Shown here: piece after piece, positions 54,807 through 63,618 of the stretch
How positions within the stretch are numbered: the stretch's first letter is position 1
How the letters are laid out: the number at the start of each line of letters is the position of its first letter
Assembly (NCBI RefSeq): GCF_016924835.1
Contig: NZ_CP070480.1
Span: 1,240,001-1,304,000, forward strand
DNA: 64,000 bases
Source: Rothia sp. ZJ932
GTDB taxonomy: Bacteria; Actinomycetota; Actinomycetes; Actinomycetales; Micrococcaceae
Reading direction: 5' to 3'
Notes under the pieces: generated by a model
Told to the model about the DNA's origin: nothing
The model's input: the letters and a program-made list of their open reading frames with translations, nothing else
The model's database searches: none
Translations under genes and position numbers: made by a program

Positions 54807-57629
54807 TTAGTGACCAGCCTGGTGCCAGGATGCGCCGGTGCCGGCTTGTACATCAAGGGGTACAAGCAGTTCGATAGCACCGCTCATCTCTTCTTCAAGC
54901 AGACGAGCTGCCTGTTCTTCTTCACCGGGGGCGACTTCGAGAATCAGTTCGTCGTGAACCTGTAGCAGCATGCGGGTTTGCAGCTTTTCAAGACGCAGGC
55001 GCTCATGCACGTTAAGCATGGCGACCTTCATAATATCTGCCGCTGTTCCCTGAATGGGAGCGTTGAGCGCTGCGCGTTCGGCGGCTTCGCGACGCTGACG
55101 GTTAGAAGTGCCAAGATCAGTCAGGACGCGGCGGCGGCCAAACATGGTCTCTGTGTAACCGGACTTGTTGGCGTCTTTCACAGTGTTACGCAAGAAACGC
55201 CCTACCTTGCCAAAACGCTGGAAATAGTTGACCGTGAGCTTTGATGCTTCTTCAACACTGACGCCCAGCTGCTTAGAGAGACCAAACTTAGTCAGACCGT
55301 AGGCAAGACCGTACGACATTGCCTTGACCTTCGCGCGCATTTCCGAGGTTACCTCTTCGGGTTCTACGCCGAAGACCTGGGAGCCAACAAAGCGGTGGAG
55401 GTCTTCACCATCACGGTAGGCCTGCACTAATTTTTCGTCGCCTGAGAGGTGCACCATGATGCGCATTTCAATCTGTGAGTAGTCGGCAGTTAGTAGGGTG
55501 CTGTAGTTAATACCGTCCACCGCTGCGGGATCGACTACGAAAACGTCACGAATCTTACGCCCCTCTTCGGTGCGAATCGGGATGTTCTGCAGGTTGGGCT
55601 CAATGGATGAAAGACGACCGGTGGTGGTGGCATTTTGCTGGAAGGTGGTGTGTACGCGTCCGTCTGCTGCCACAGCTTTACCCAGTCCCTCAACGGTCTG
55701 CTTGAGTTTGGTGTAATCACGGTAGGTGCCCAGTGCCTGCAAGAAATGAGCACCATCTGAATCGGGGCTGATATTCAACAGCAAATCAGCCATCGACTCA
55801 GCATCTGTGGAGTAGCCGCTCTTGAGCTTACGAGTCTTGGGTAAATCGAGCTCTTCAAAGAGAACCGCCTGCAGCTGCTTGGGCGATCCCAGGTTCACTT
55901 CGTGACCAATGACCGCAAAAGCAGCCTCTTTGGCACGCTGAATATGAGTGTCGTAGTAGCTCTTGAGCTCCCCCAGCACCTCGGTGTTCAGGGCAATGCC
56001 GTGGCGTTCCATCTCAGCCAAAACCTTAGCTAGGGGCAGCTCCATAGTTTCCACCAGAGCCAGCTGCTCTTGAGCGACCAAATCGGCGTGAAGAGCGTAG
56101 GCAAGCTCAAGCACAAAACGTGCAACTAACCCCTGGTAGGCAGTGTTGACAGCAACATCAGGGGCGAAAAGATCCCCCTGCGATGGCTTAGTCTCAGCTT
56201 CTTCTTGCGGGAAAGAGTCGAGCAGGTATTTTTCGCTGAGCTCCTGCATCATCGCGGTGAAGCTGCGCTGCTTAGCGGTGGGAATGAAACCGCACACATA
56301 AGAACTGAGCATAGGGTCGTCAACAACGCCTGCAAGCTCAAACCCTCGGGCAGCAAAGTTCTTGTACTGGGATTTAACGTCAAAAACAATCTTGGCAGCG
56401 GCGGGGTCAGCCAACCAGTCAGCCAGAGCGGTTTCTAGCTCCAGGGAGATTTCTACAGCATCAATCCAAGCGGGTTCAGCGCCAGCAAGCAGCACCATAC
56501 CCAGAATCTGCTTCTCGTGGGCGTTGCCCGCCTCAGGTGCATCCGTATCGAGTACGGGGTGCAGAACAATAGCATCCGCTAAACGTTCGGGCACCTCAGT
56601 AGCGCGTTCAACCGCAGCGATATAAGCAGATGCACCCTCCAACCAGGTGCGCAATTCAGCGGCAGTGGTGATTACCTGTGTCTCACCCATCGTCATATCA
56701 ACCTGAGCTGCCGCCTCGGCTTCACGCCCGGCAAAGGTTTCAGCAACGCGCTTGCGAATGGTGTTAAATTCGAGCTCATCAAAAAGTTCGTTCAGCGCTT
56801 CGTGGTTAGGGCCGAAGTCATCCATGTCTTCAAGGCTGATCTCTAGCTCAAGATCATCCACCAGGCGGTTGAGCTGGCGGTTACGCAGCACGGCGTCTAC
56901 GTTCTCGCGCAGAGCCTCACCCTTCTTGCCCTTAATCTTGTCTTTGTTCTCCAGTACGCCCTGCAAATCGCCGTACTCGTTGAGCCACTTGGCCGCAAAG
57001 CCGGGACCCACGCCCGGCACGCCGGGCAGATTATCAGCCTGTTCACCGGTGAGCGCCGCAAGATCAGGGTAGATATGCGGGGCAACCTTATACTTCTCTT
57101 GAATCTCAGCATGACCCATACGGCGGATACCCTTAGAAACACCAGAAGTCACCGGGTAGAGCAGGGTCACACCGTCGCCGACCAGCTGAAAGGAATCACG
57201 GTCGCCAGAAATAATGAGCACCTCAAAACCTGCGTCTTTGCCGCGGGCTGTCATGGTGGCAACGATGTCATCAGCCTCATAGGATTCCTTGGTAATCCAC
57301 GGAATATTCAAAGCCTCAAGAGCTCGCTGAATCAGCTCAATCTGCCCCGCAAATTCAATGGGGGTCTCATTGCGTCCACCCTTGTATTCGCTGTACTGTT
57401 CAGCGCGAAAGGTCGGACCAGAAAGATCAAACGCCACCACAATATGAGTGGGGTTCTCAGCTTTAATCTGCCCTAAAAGGGTGTTCAAAAAACTGTAGAC
57501 AGCGTTGGTGTATTGCCCCGAAGATGTCTGAAAACTCTCAGGGGGTACACCGTAGAAAGAACGGAAAGCCAGTGAATGACCGTCAATAAGGAGCAGGCGG
57601 CCAGCGGGTTCTTGAGTATTTGAAGTCAT
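54807..57629 (-). CDS. polA: DNA polymerase I
   Basis: Gap-filling polymerase for repair and Okazaki processing. The 940 residues contain the N-terminal 5'-3' exonuclease/FEN domain (LLIDGHSLAFRSFYG, about 13-27; YEADDIVATM; SGDRDSFQL), a middle domain, and a family A polymerase with motif A DYSQIEMR, the O-helix KAMSYGLAYG and motif C VHDELI. The proofreading DxE motif is not found in the middle domain (the strand reads AYIAAVERAT), so it is probably exonuclease-deficient like other actinobacterial PolA. The ATG at 57629 is preferred to GTG 57632. Confidence 0.96.
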   Translation of the reverse strand: MTSNTQEPAGRLLLIDGHSLAFRSFYGVPPESFQTSSGQYTNAVYSFLNTLLGQIKAENPTHIVVAFDLSGPTFRAEQYSEYKGGRNETPIEFAGQIELIQRALEALNIPWITKESYEADDIVATMTARGKDAGFEVLIISGDRDSFQLVGDGVTLLYPVTSGVSKGIRRMGHAEIQEKYKVAPHIYPDLAALTGEQADNLPGVPGVGPGFAAKWLNEYGDLQGVLENKDKIKGKKGEALRENVDAVLRNRQLNRLVDDLELEISLEDMDDFGPNHEALNELFDELEFNTIRKRVAETFAGREAEAAAQVDMTMGETQVITTAAELRTWLEGASAYIAAVERATEVPERLADAIVLHPVLDTDAPEAGNAHEKQILGMVLLAGAEPAWIDAVEISLELETALADWLADPAAAKIVFDVKSQYKNFAARGFELAGVVDDPMLSSYVCGFIPTAKQRSFTAMMQELSEKYLLDSFPQEEAETKPSQGDLFAPDVAVNTAYQGLVARFVLELAYALHADLVAQEQLALVETMELPLAKVLAEMERHGIALNTEVLGELKSYYDTHIQRAKEAAFAVIGHEVNLGSPKQLQAVLFEELDLPKTRKLKSGYSTDAESMADLLLNISPDSDGAHFLQALGTYRDYTKLKQTVEGLGKAVAADGRVHTTFQQNATTTGRLSSIEPNLQNIPIRTEEGRKIRDVFVVDPAAVDGINYSTLLTADYSQIEMRIMVHLSGDEKLVQAYRDGEDLHRFVGSQVFGVEPEEVTSEMRAKVKAMSYGLAYGLTKFGLSKQLGVSVEEASKLTVNYFQRFGKVGRFLRNTVKDANKSGYTETMFGRRRVLTDLGTSNRQRREAAERAALNAPIQGTAADIMKVAMLNVHERLRLEKLQTRMLLQVHDELILEVAPGEEEQAARLLEEEMSGAIELLVPLDVQAGTGASWHQAGH

Positions 57630-57761
57630 CACGGGGTCAATCCTACCCGCTTACCCAGCATCGATGCACCCGATATTCTCCAAAGCACATGAGGTTCACC
57701 CCGTACACTTAAGGCTAGATTCTTATCTCCTTTAAAACCCTCCATGAAAGCGAGCACCGTT

Positions 57762-58250
57762 ATGTCTACGCCACATCTCTCCCCCGATTTCACCGACCAG
57801 CTCAATCGCCACGGAATCCCCCAAGAACTGCACGAACATTTGCGTGCAGTAGGTGTGGGGTCGCTGGTTGAGAAGTTGGGCATTGTCTTTAGCGAATTCA
57901 CCGCAGAAAAAACAGTTGCCACCATGCCCGTTGCGGGCAACACCCAGCCCTACGGTCTTTTGCATGGGGGCGCATCCGCCGCTTTGGTTGAATCGGTTGG
58001 GTCTTTCGCCGCTAATCTACACGCGGAGGCAGGACGCGCCGCTGCCGGGGTAGATTTGAATATCACCCACCTGCGCCCCGCACTATCGGGCACTGTGACT
58101 GCCACCTGCACCGCCGTCAAATTGGGCAAAACCCTCTGCGTTCACAGCGTTGATATCGTAAACGATGCTGGCAAACTCATCGCAACCGGTCGCATCACCA
58201 ACGCCCTCATTGACCTGCCGAAGTCAGCCAGTGTTCCCCACGTGCCCTAA
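57762..58250 (+). CDS. Hotdog-fold thioesterase (PaaI/YbgC-like)
   Basis: A 162-residue hotdog thioesterase. The segment GNTQPYGLLHGGASAALVES (about 58-77) has the HGG motif and the downstream acidic residue of the PaaI-type active site. ITHLRPALSGTVTA fits the central helix-strand region. It probably hydrolyses an acyl-CoA; in mycobacteria a related thioesterase gene sits near pdtaR and polA. The ATG at 57762 is chosen over an upstream in-frame ATG at 57744, which lacks a ribosome site. It is divergent from polA. Confidence 0.85.
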   Translation: MSTPHLSPDFTDQLNRHGIPQELHEHLRAVGVGSLVEKLGIVFSEFTAEKTVATMPVAGNTQPYGLLHGGASAALVESVGSFAANLHAEAGRAAAGVDLNITHLRPALSGTVTATCTAVKLGKTLCVHSVDIVNDAGKLIATGRITNALIDLPKSASVPHVP

Positions 58251-58398
58251 GCAAAGTTTCAGAACCCTAAGGTGCGCTTATTCACACCTCTCTCATATGG
58301 TGATGCCTGAAGTCTCGCTCAGAGTTGATACCGATTAGGATTAAGCGGTAAATTCCGCAAGGTTTCAGCACCTTGCCACACATCTCCAAGGAACTTCT

Positions 58399-59664
58399 AT
58401 GAAGAGAATCCCTCTGCTCGTTTGGATCATCATCGCCATCGCCTCCGGTGTGCTCATTGGTTCATTCACCCCAGGCATCATCAGCGGCGTCAACGGTGCT
58501 ACCGGCTGGGCACTACCCACCGACCTCGTTGTTCAGCTTTTTGTTTCATTCTCCACCGTATTCAGCGCTTTCTTGAGCTTCGCTATTCCGCTGATTATTA
58601 TCGGGTTCATCGTGCCGGGCATCGGTTCGCTCGCCAAGGGCGCAGGTAAGCTGCTGGGCACCACCCTCGGTTTGGCCTACTTCTCCAGCGTGTTTGCAGG
58701 TTTTGTGGCAATCACCGTTGCTCTGCTGATCTACCCCACCATTTTGAAGGGGCAGCGCCTCACCTCTTTTGAGAACCCCGAAGAGTCACTATCAGCCGGT
58801 TACCTCACCTTCACCCTTGATCCAATTATGTCGGTCATGAGCGCCCTGATTCTCTCCTTCATCCTCGGTCTTGGTCTCACCGCTCTGCCCAACAAGAACC
58901 TGTTGGGTATCTTCCAGGACTTCCAGACCATCATCGAAAAGCTGTTGAGCTACGTCATCATTCCCCTGCTGCCCGTACACATCGTGGGTGTCTTTGCGAA
59001 TATGACCCTTGCCGGTGAAGTTGCCATGATTCTGCAGGTCTTCGGCAAGGTATTCATCATGGTTATTCTACTGCACTGGACTATGCTGCTCATTCAGTAC
59101 ACCGTTTCAGGTGCCATCACTAAGCGCAACCCCATCACCTTCTTGAAGAACATGATGCCTGCCTATTTCACCGCTTTGGGCACCCAGTCATCTGCGGCAA
59201 CCATTCCTGTAACGGTTCGCAGCGCTAAAAATGCTGGCGTTTCGGGTCGTATCGTTGATTTCGCAGTGCCCCTATGCGCTAACATCCACCTCTCAGGTTC
59301 GATGATCACCATCACCTCCTGCGCCGTAGCGGTGCTGTACATGACCAACGGCGACCTTTCTCTCACAAGTATGGTTCCCGTGATTCTGGTGCTCGGTGTC
59401 ATGATGGTTGCTGCTCCCGGTGTACCCGGTGGCGCTGTGATGACCGCAATCGGTCTGTTGCAGTCCATGCTCGGTTTCGATGAGTCAATGGTGGCTCTGA
59501 TGATCGCCCTTTACCTGGCTCAGGATTCTTTCGGTACCGCAACCAACGTCACCGGTGATGCCACGATTGCCGCGGTCACCGAAACCATCGCCAAGAAAAT
59601 CGGTGCTCACAATGATGACGATGAAGCTGCCTACCTCGAAGAAACAGCGGCTGTAAAGGCATAG
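58399..59664 (+). CDS. Dicarboxylate/amino acid:cation symporter (DAACS family)
   Basis: A 421-residue membrane carrier with eight helices and two re-entrant loops, using a Na+ or H+ gradient to take up glutamate/aspartate or C4-dicarboxylates. The HP1 serine motif SSAATIPVT, the HP2 loop APGVPGGAVM and the helix 8 motif QDSFGTATNVTGDA are all present. AAGGAA precedes the ATG by seven bases. The exact substrate cannot be decided. A strong terminator follows, so the gene is monocistronic. Confidence 0.9.
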   Translation: MKRIPLLVWIIIAIASGVLIGSFTPGIISGVNGATGWALPTDLVVQLFVSFSTVFSAFLSFAIPLIIIGFIVPGIGSLAKGAGKLLGTTLGLAYFSSVFAGFVAITVALLIYPTILKGQRLTSFENPEESLSAGYLTFTLDPIMSVMSALILSFILGLGLTALPNKNLLGIFQDFQTIIEKLLSYVIIPLLPVHIVGVFANMTLAGEVAMILQVFGKVFIMVILLHWTMLLIQYTVSGAITKRNPITFLKNMMPAYFTALGTQSSAATIPVTVRSAKNAGVSGRIVDFAVPLCANIHLSGSMITITSCAVAVLYMTNGDLSLTSMVPVILVLGVMMVAAPGVPGGAVMTAIGLLQSMLGFDESMVALMIALYLAQDSFGTATNVTGDATIAAVTETIAKKIGAHNDDDEAAYLEETAAVKA

Positions 59665-59695
59665 TTCTTCACTTCAAGACCCTTTTTCAGCAGAC

Positions 59696-59732
59696 CGCCC
59701 CGCCACGCACTCCCTCAGTGCGTAGCGGGGCG
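59696..59732 (+). terminator. Terminator after the DAACS symporter gene
   Basis: CGCCCCGC (59696-59703) pairs with GCGGGGCG (59725-59732), with ACGCACT/AGTGCGT inside and one mismatch, followed by TTTTATTATT. A textbook intrinsic terminator. Confidence 0.93.
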
Positions 59733-59786
59733 TTTTATTATTCCCTAGAATTAGTTGAGATAAAAAACGCAGAAGGGCATTAGATC

Positions 59787-59939
59787 ATGAACAAACAACT
59801 TTTAGGACGCATCGCCCTGGTTCTCACTATTCTGTGTGTGGTGATCGCTGTGCAACGCGGCGGGCTGTGGTGGCCGGTCACAGCTTTGGGCGCAGCGATA
59901 ACGCTCTGGGGTACCTCCCCCGGCACGTCCGGCGATTAG
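59787..59939 (+). CDS. Small membrane protein, 50 residues
   Basis: ATG at 59787 with AGAAGGG about nine bases upstream opens a 50-codon frame ending TAG at 59939. The product has two short hydrophobic segments, IALVLTILCVVIAV (about 9-22) and LWWPVTALGAAITLW (27-41), linked by a QRGGG turn, then a TSPGTSGD tail. It matches no family I recognise. The ribosome site and good membrane pattern support it; function unknown. It is isolated by a terminator upstream and an inverted repeat right at its stop. Confidence 0.55.
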   Translation: MNKQLLGRIALVLTILCVVIAVQRGGLWWPVTALGAAITLWGTSPGTSGD

Positions 59940-59956
59940 CGGACGGATGCGTCCGC
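59939..59956. repeat. GCGGACG inverted repeat at the small-gene stop
   Basis: GCGGACG-gatg-CGTCCGC forms a 7-bp stem. It resembles the abundant GGACGCG motif set in inverted orientation, as uptake-sequence pairs are in some bacteria. It may also be a weak terminator. Confidence 0.4.
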
Positions 59957-60025
59957 CCTGCAAGGGGCTAGTCTCATAGGGTCTTTAGACACTAGAGTCT
60001 GCCAAGCAAAGCAAAGCAGACACAA

Positions 60026-60057
60026 TAATGCTCCCCACTACATGTGAGGGAGCATTA
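60026..60057 (-). terminator. Terminator after the ANTAR regulator gene
   Basis: TAATGCTCCC (60026-60035) pairs with GGGAGCATTA (60048-60057), inner CAC/GTG; TTGTGTC follows on the minus strand. A second short GTCTGC/GCAGAC hairpin lies at 59997-60021. Confidence 0.75.
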
Positions 60058-60077
60058 CTTATATACCGTGGCTGGTC

Positions 60078-60683
60078 TTATGAAACCTGGTTAACGATGG
60101 TCTCAGCAACTTCACGCATTGAGAGACGACGATCCATAGAGGTCTTTTGAATCCAGCGGAAAGCCTCAGGTTCAGTGAGCCCCATCTTGGTGATAAGCAG
60201 CGACTTAGCGCGGTCAACGACCTTGCGGGTTTCAAACTGCTCCTTAATAGAGCTAACCTCTTTTTGCAAGGCAAAAATCTGCTCGTAGCGGCTAATGGCT
60301 ACCTCAATAGCGGGAATCAAATCATTCGGAGTGAAGGGCTTGACAACGTAAGCCATAGCACCGGCTTCGGTGGCACGGTCAACGAGTTCTTTCTGACTGA
60401 AAGCTGTCAGCAACACCACAGGGGCGATCTGCTCTTTGGAGATAGCCTCAGCTGCTGAGATGCCGTCCATAATAGGCATTTTGACGTCCATGAGCACCAG
60501 ATCGGGGCGGTGCTCACGCGCCAGCTCAACAGCAGTCTCACCGTTATCAGCTTGCGCGACAACCTGAAACCCCTGGCTTTCAAGGATTTCAACAATATCG
60601 AGGCGAATCAGAGCCTCATCCTCTGCCACAACAACAGTGCGCGGTTCCGCTTCCAGGGCTTCTGGAGTAGTCTTCTCTGACAT
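60078..60683 (-). CDS. pdtaR: ANTAR-domain response regulator
   Basis: A 201-residue receiver-ANTAR protein. The receiver has the acidic pair Glu21/Asp22, phospho-acceptor Asp66 in LMDVKMP, and the conserved LLTAF and VVKPF segments. The C-terminal ANTAR domain (from about residue 135, with RKVVDRAKSLLITKMGLTEP) binds RNA hairpins to antiterminate. The mycobacterial orthologue PdtaR works with kinase PdtaS; no kinase is in the window. The ATG at 60683 is preferred to GTG 60686. It lies between pyk and polA as in mycobacteria. Confidence 0.9.
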   Translation of the reverse strand: MSEKTTPEALEAEPRTVVVAEDEALIRLDIVEILESQGFQVVAQADNGETAVELAREHRPDLVLMDVKMPIMDGISAAEAISKEQIAPVVLLTAFSQKELVDRATEAGAMAYVVKPFTPNDLIPAIEVAISRYEQIFALQKEVSSIKEQFETRKVVDRAKSLLITKMGLTEPEAFRWIQKTSMDRRLSMREVAETIVNQVS

Positions 60684-60701
60684 CACTCTCTCCTGTAAGA
60701 A

Positions 60702-61386
60702 TTACGAATTAAACAAACTATATCTATTCTTACATGCCACGTACCAAATATAGGCGTATTGCTTATTATGAAAGCGGTGGGGTGTACCACCGTCAGCAGG
60801 ACGCAGCGCCCCTCGTCTTGCAAGAGCACATTTGATAATCTCAGGTGCTGTGTATCGCCACGGAACAATGAGCGTTGCAGTAACACAGCACATTGTCTGA
60901 ACGACGAGTACGGCATGAAGCCCCAGCCAACCTACAAGCAAGCCTCCAGTTGCTGGCACAAGAACAAGAGATAAACTTGATCCACTTGAAAGGGCAGTCA
61001 CGACCCCGTCTTGTTCACCCTCTGGTATTTTCTTAGCGACTAAAGACATCTGGGCGGAGGTCACAATTATTCTGTATCACAGCGGCAACTGATACGAGAA
61101 AAACTAATGCTGACACGTGGTCTGCGGCTATTGCCATCAGCAGCACGAGGGCTAATTGAGACACCATGGCAACGAACCATATATTTCCAACAGGATATAG
61201 TCTTTGACATGCGCCGGCACTGGGCGAGTAAAAAAGAGCTGGCATCAAGGTTAAAAAGAATAAATATAGCGTCACGAGAGACGGGCCGACGCGTAGTTGA
61301 AAGTTTATAAGAATCGCAGTGAGAGCAACCCAATTACCGACCATCGATACAGTAGACCCTAATATCAAACGGTGACCGTTCTTCAT
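60702..61386 (-). pseudogene. Truncated, frameshifted MFS transporter remnant
   Basis: The ATG at 61386 begins LILGSTVSMVGNWVALTAIL, then about four helices, and the frame stops at 61033 after 117 codons. A second frame starting near 61064 continues MSLVAKKIPEGEQDGVVTAL and two further helices up to about TLIVPWRYT, then degenerates and stops at 60702. Together they make about six helices, the N-terminal half of an MFS exporter; the second half is missing. The frame change lies near the ATACAGAATAATTG stretch (about 61065-61080). Confidence 0.65.
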
Positions 61387-61556
61387 AGATCGACTTCACG
61401 CCCGCTACCACGATGTAGCAGTGATTAAGAATGTGCGCCGTGTTTGCTTGCCTGTACCTGAGTCTCACCAGGTGACTGCCCAGGTGGTATTTCCGTCTTT
61501 TCGAACACGTTTTCTATTGCTTGCCATTCTTAAATTATGCACTCGTGTCAACAAAA

Positions 61557-61584
61557 AACCCTCTCTTGTCAACAAGAGAGGGTT
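61557..61584 (-). terminator. Terminator after tRNA-Leu
   Basis: AACCCTCTCTTG (61557-61568) pairs with CAAGAGAGGGTT (61573-61584), followed on the minus strand by TTTTTTG. Confidence 0.9.
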
Positions 61585-61613
61585 CATATGCCGTCTGACT
61601 AGGCGTTTTATTG

Positions 61614-61695
61614 TGCCCAAGGTGGGACTCGAACCCACACATGTTTCCATACTGCATTTTGAGTGCAGCGCGTCTGCCAATTCCGCCACTTGGGC
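61614..61695 (-). tRNA. tRNA-Leu (CAA)
   Basis: The minus strand folds into a class II tRNA: acceptor GCCCAAG/CTTGGGC, D-arm GGCGGAATTGGCAGACGC region, anticodon stem CTGCA/TGCAG around the loop CTCAAAA with anticodon CAA, a long variable arm (CATGT/ATGG region) and TPsiC loop GGTTCGAGTCC. The CCA end is not encoded (A then CAA). It reads UUG leucine codons. A terminator follows. Confidence 0.96.
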
Positions 61696-61747
61696 TTTAC
61701 ACAACGTGCATCCACTACTTTACACAAGTTTTCCCGAAAACAAAAAT

Positions 61748-61789
61748 TGGCTGGTCACCAAACCCCGTGACGGGGTGAGTGACCAGCCA
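61748..61789 (-). terminator. Terminator after pyk
   Basis: TGGCTGGTCAC (61748-61758) pairs with GTGACCAGCCA (61779-61789), with an inner ACCCCG/CGGGGT stem; on the minus strand ATTTTTGTTTTC follows. Confidence 0.9.
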
Positions 61790-61824
61790 TTTTATGCTCT
61801 TACGGCTCTAGTAGCTGTTGAGTT

Positions 61825-63294
61825 TTAGTCGTGGAAAGGACCAACAGTTGAGCGCCCCTGCGGAAGAACCGCACCAGCATCATCGAGGTCACCCACACGG
61901 TGAACCTTCACGAGGTTGGTTGAACCAGCTGATCCGGGAGGTGAACCGGCAGTGATAACTACGAAGTCGTTTACCTTTGCCTGACCAGTTTCGAGCAGGT
62001 GACGATCAACGAATGAGGTGATTTCGTCGGTGTTCTTCGCGCGCGGTGCGTCGGAAGCCTGAACGCCCCAGAGCAGGCTCATGAAAGCGCGCACGTCGCG
62101 GTTGGGCGAGAAGGCAATGACGGGGCGTGCAGGACGCAGACGAGCCAAACGACGAGCGGTATCACCTGATTCGGTGAACGCAACAATCTGACTAACCTCA
62201 AGCTGGTCAGCAATGTTCACAGCCGCGCGGGTAATAGCACCGCCACGGGTCTTAGGTGATGTGCCCAACTGGGGAACACGCAACATGCCACCCTTTTCGG
62301 TGGACGAGATGATACGTGCCATGGTCTGAATGGTGATGATGGGGTACTTACCCACTGAGGTTTCGCCGGAGAGCATCACAGCGTCAGCACCATCAAGAAT
62401 AGCGTTCGCGCAGTCTGACGCTTCAGCGCGGGTGGGGGTCGGGTTCTGAATCATGGTTTCAAGAACCTGAGTTGCCACAATAACGGGCTTCGCCCAGCGG
62501 CGTGCGAGTTCAATCGCGCGCTTCTGCACTAGGGGAACCTCTTCAAGCGGGAATTCCACGCCGAGGTCGCCACGGGCAACCATGATGCCGTCAAACTTAT
62601 CGACGATGTCCTGCAGATTATCTACAGCTTGGGGCTTTTCAACCTTAGCAATGACCGGAATACGGCGACCTTCTTCGTCCATGATTTCGTGAACACGAAT
62701 GATGTCTTCACCCGAACGCACGAAGGAAAGTGCGATGATGTCTACGCCCAAGCGCAGAGCGAAACGGAGGTCATCTTCGTCCTTTTCTGACAGAGCGGGA
62801 ATCGATACTGCAACACCGGGCAGATTCAGGCCCTTATTGTTAGATACAGGACCACCAACAACGACGCGGGTGGTAACGGTGCGCTCGTCAACCTCTACAG
62901 CTTCGAGGCGAATCTTACCGTCATCGACCAGCAGAATATCGCCGGGGTTTACGTCACCGGGCAGACCCTTGAAGGTGGTGCCTACGATTTCTTTGGTGCC
63001 AGGAACATCATCGATGGTGATTTTAAAGGTATCGCCGGGTTCGAGGATTTCAGCGCCGTTTTCGAACGTTGCAAGACGAATCTTAGGACCCTGCAAGTCT
63101 GCGAGAATCGCTACGTCTTTGCCGAGCTTTTCGCTCTGCTCGCGGATGGTCTTGTAAGAAGTCTCATGGACGGTGTGGTCACCGTGGCTCATGTTGAGGC
63201 GGGAAACGTTCATGCCCGCTTCAATAGCTTCTGCAATTTTATCGGGAGCAGAGATAGCCGGACCAATGGTTACAACAATTTTTGCACGTCTCAT
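61825..63294 (-). CDS. pyk: Pyruvate kinase
   Basis: Converts phosphoenolpyruvate and ADP to pyruvate and ATP. The 489 residues include MRRAKIVVTIGPA at the N-terminus, the active-site Arg/Asn in SRLNMSHGDH, the pyruvate kinase signature VIAKVEKPQAVD with the catalytic Lys, and MVARGDLGVE. The C-terminal allosteric domain is present (SGDTARRLARLRPARPVIAFS). The start ATG lies close to a promoter-bearing 324-base gap. In actinobacteria pyk lies near pdtaR and polA, as here. Confidence 0.97.
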   Translation of the reverse strand: MRRAKIVVTIGPAISAPDKIAEAIEAGMNVSRLNMSHGDHTVHETSYKTIREQSEKLGKDVAILADLQGPKIRLATFENGAEILEPGDTFKITIDDVPGTKEIVGTTFKGLPGDVNPGDILLVDDGKIRLEAVEVDERTVTTRVVVGGPVSNNKGLNLPGVAVSIPALSEKDEDDLRFALRLGVDIIALSFVRSGEDIIRVHEIMDEEGRRIPVIAKVEKPQAVDNLQDIVDKFDGIMVARGDLGVEFPLEEVPLVQKRAIELARRWAKPVIVATQVLETMIQNPTPTRAEASDCANAILDGADAVMLSGETSVGKYPIITIQTMARIISSTEKGGMLRVPQLGTSPKTRGGAITRAAVNIADQLEVSQIVAFTESGDTARRLARLRPARPVIAFSPNRDVRAFMSLLWGVQASDAPRAKNTDEITSFVDRHLLETGQAKVNDFVVITAGSPPGSAGSTNLVKVHRVGDLDDAGAVLPQGRSTVGPFHD

Positions 63295-63618
63295 GTATTC
63301 AACCTTAGTAAGTTAACGGTGTTATACAACTGAGTCATTGAGTTCTATAAGCAGAGTTCATCGATTGTTTACCGAGTAATAAAACCCAGCAAGTTCGCAT
63401 ACAGCCATGAATGACCCAACATTGTTACTTTCCAGTATATGGGATTTGTGGGCAACAAAGCCAGGAGAGGAAGGATTTTTCGGCAAAAACTCGACAAAAG
63501 ACAACCAAACCAACTATTTACCACACCAATTCACAACACGCCCCGCCTAGCACCGTCCATGAACTGCCCCCAGCACTAAAATAAGTATTGTTAATACCAT
63601 ATAAAGAAGGTAGCTCCT
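63295..63618. other. Divergent promoter region of pyk and the flavodoxin-like gene
   Basis: This 324-base gap contains no gene. On the minus strand TATAAC (63326-63321) is a possible pyk -10 box. On the plus strand a small GTATT-gtta-AATAC inverted repeat lies about 20-35 bases before the flavodoxin-like start, where an operator would be expected. Confidence 0.35.
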
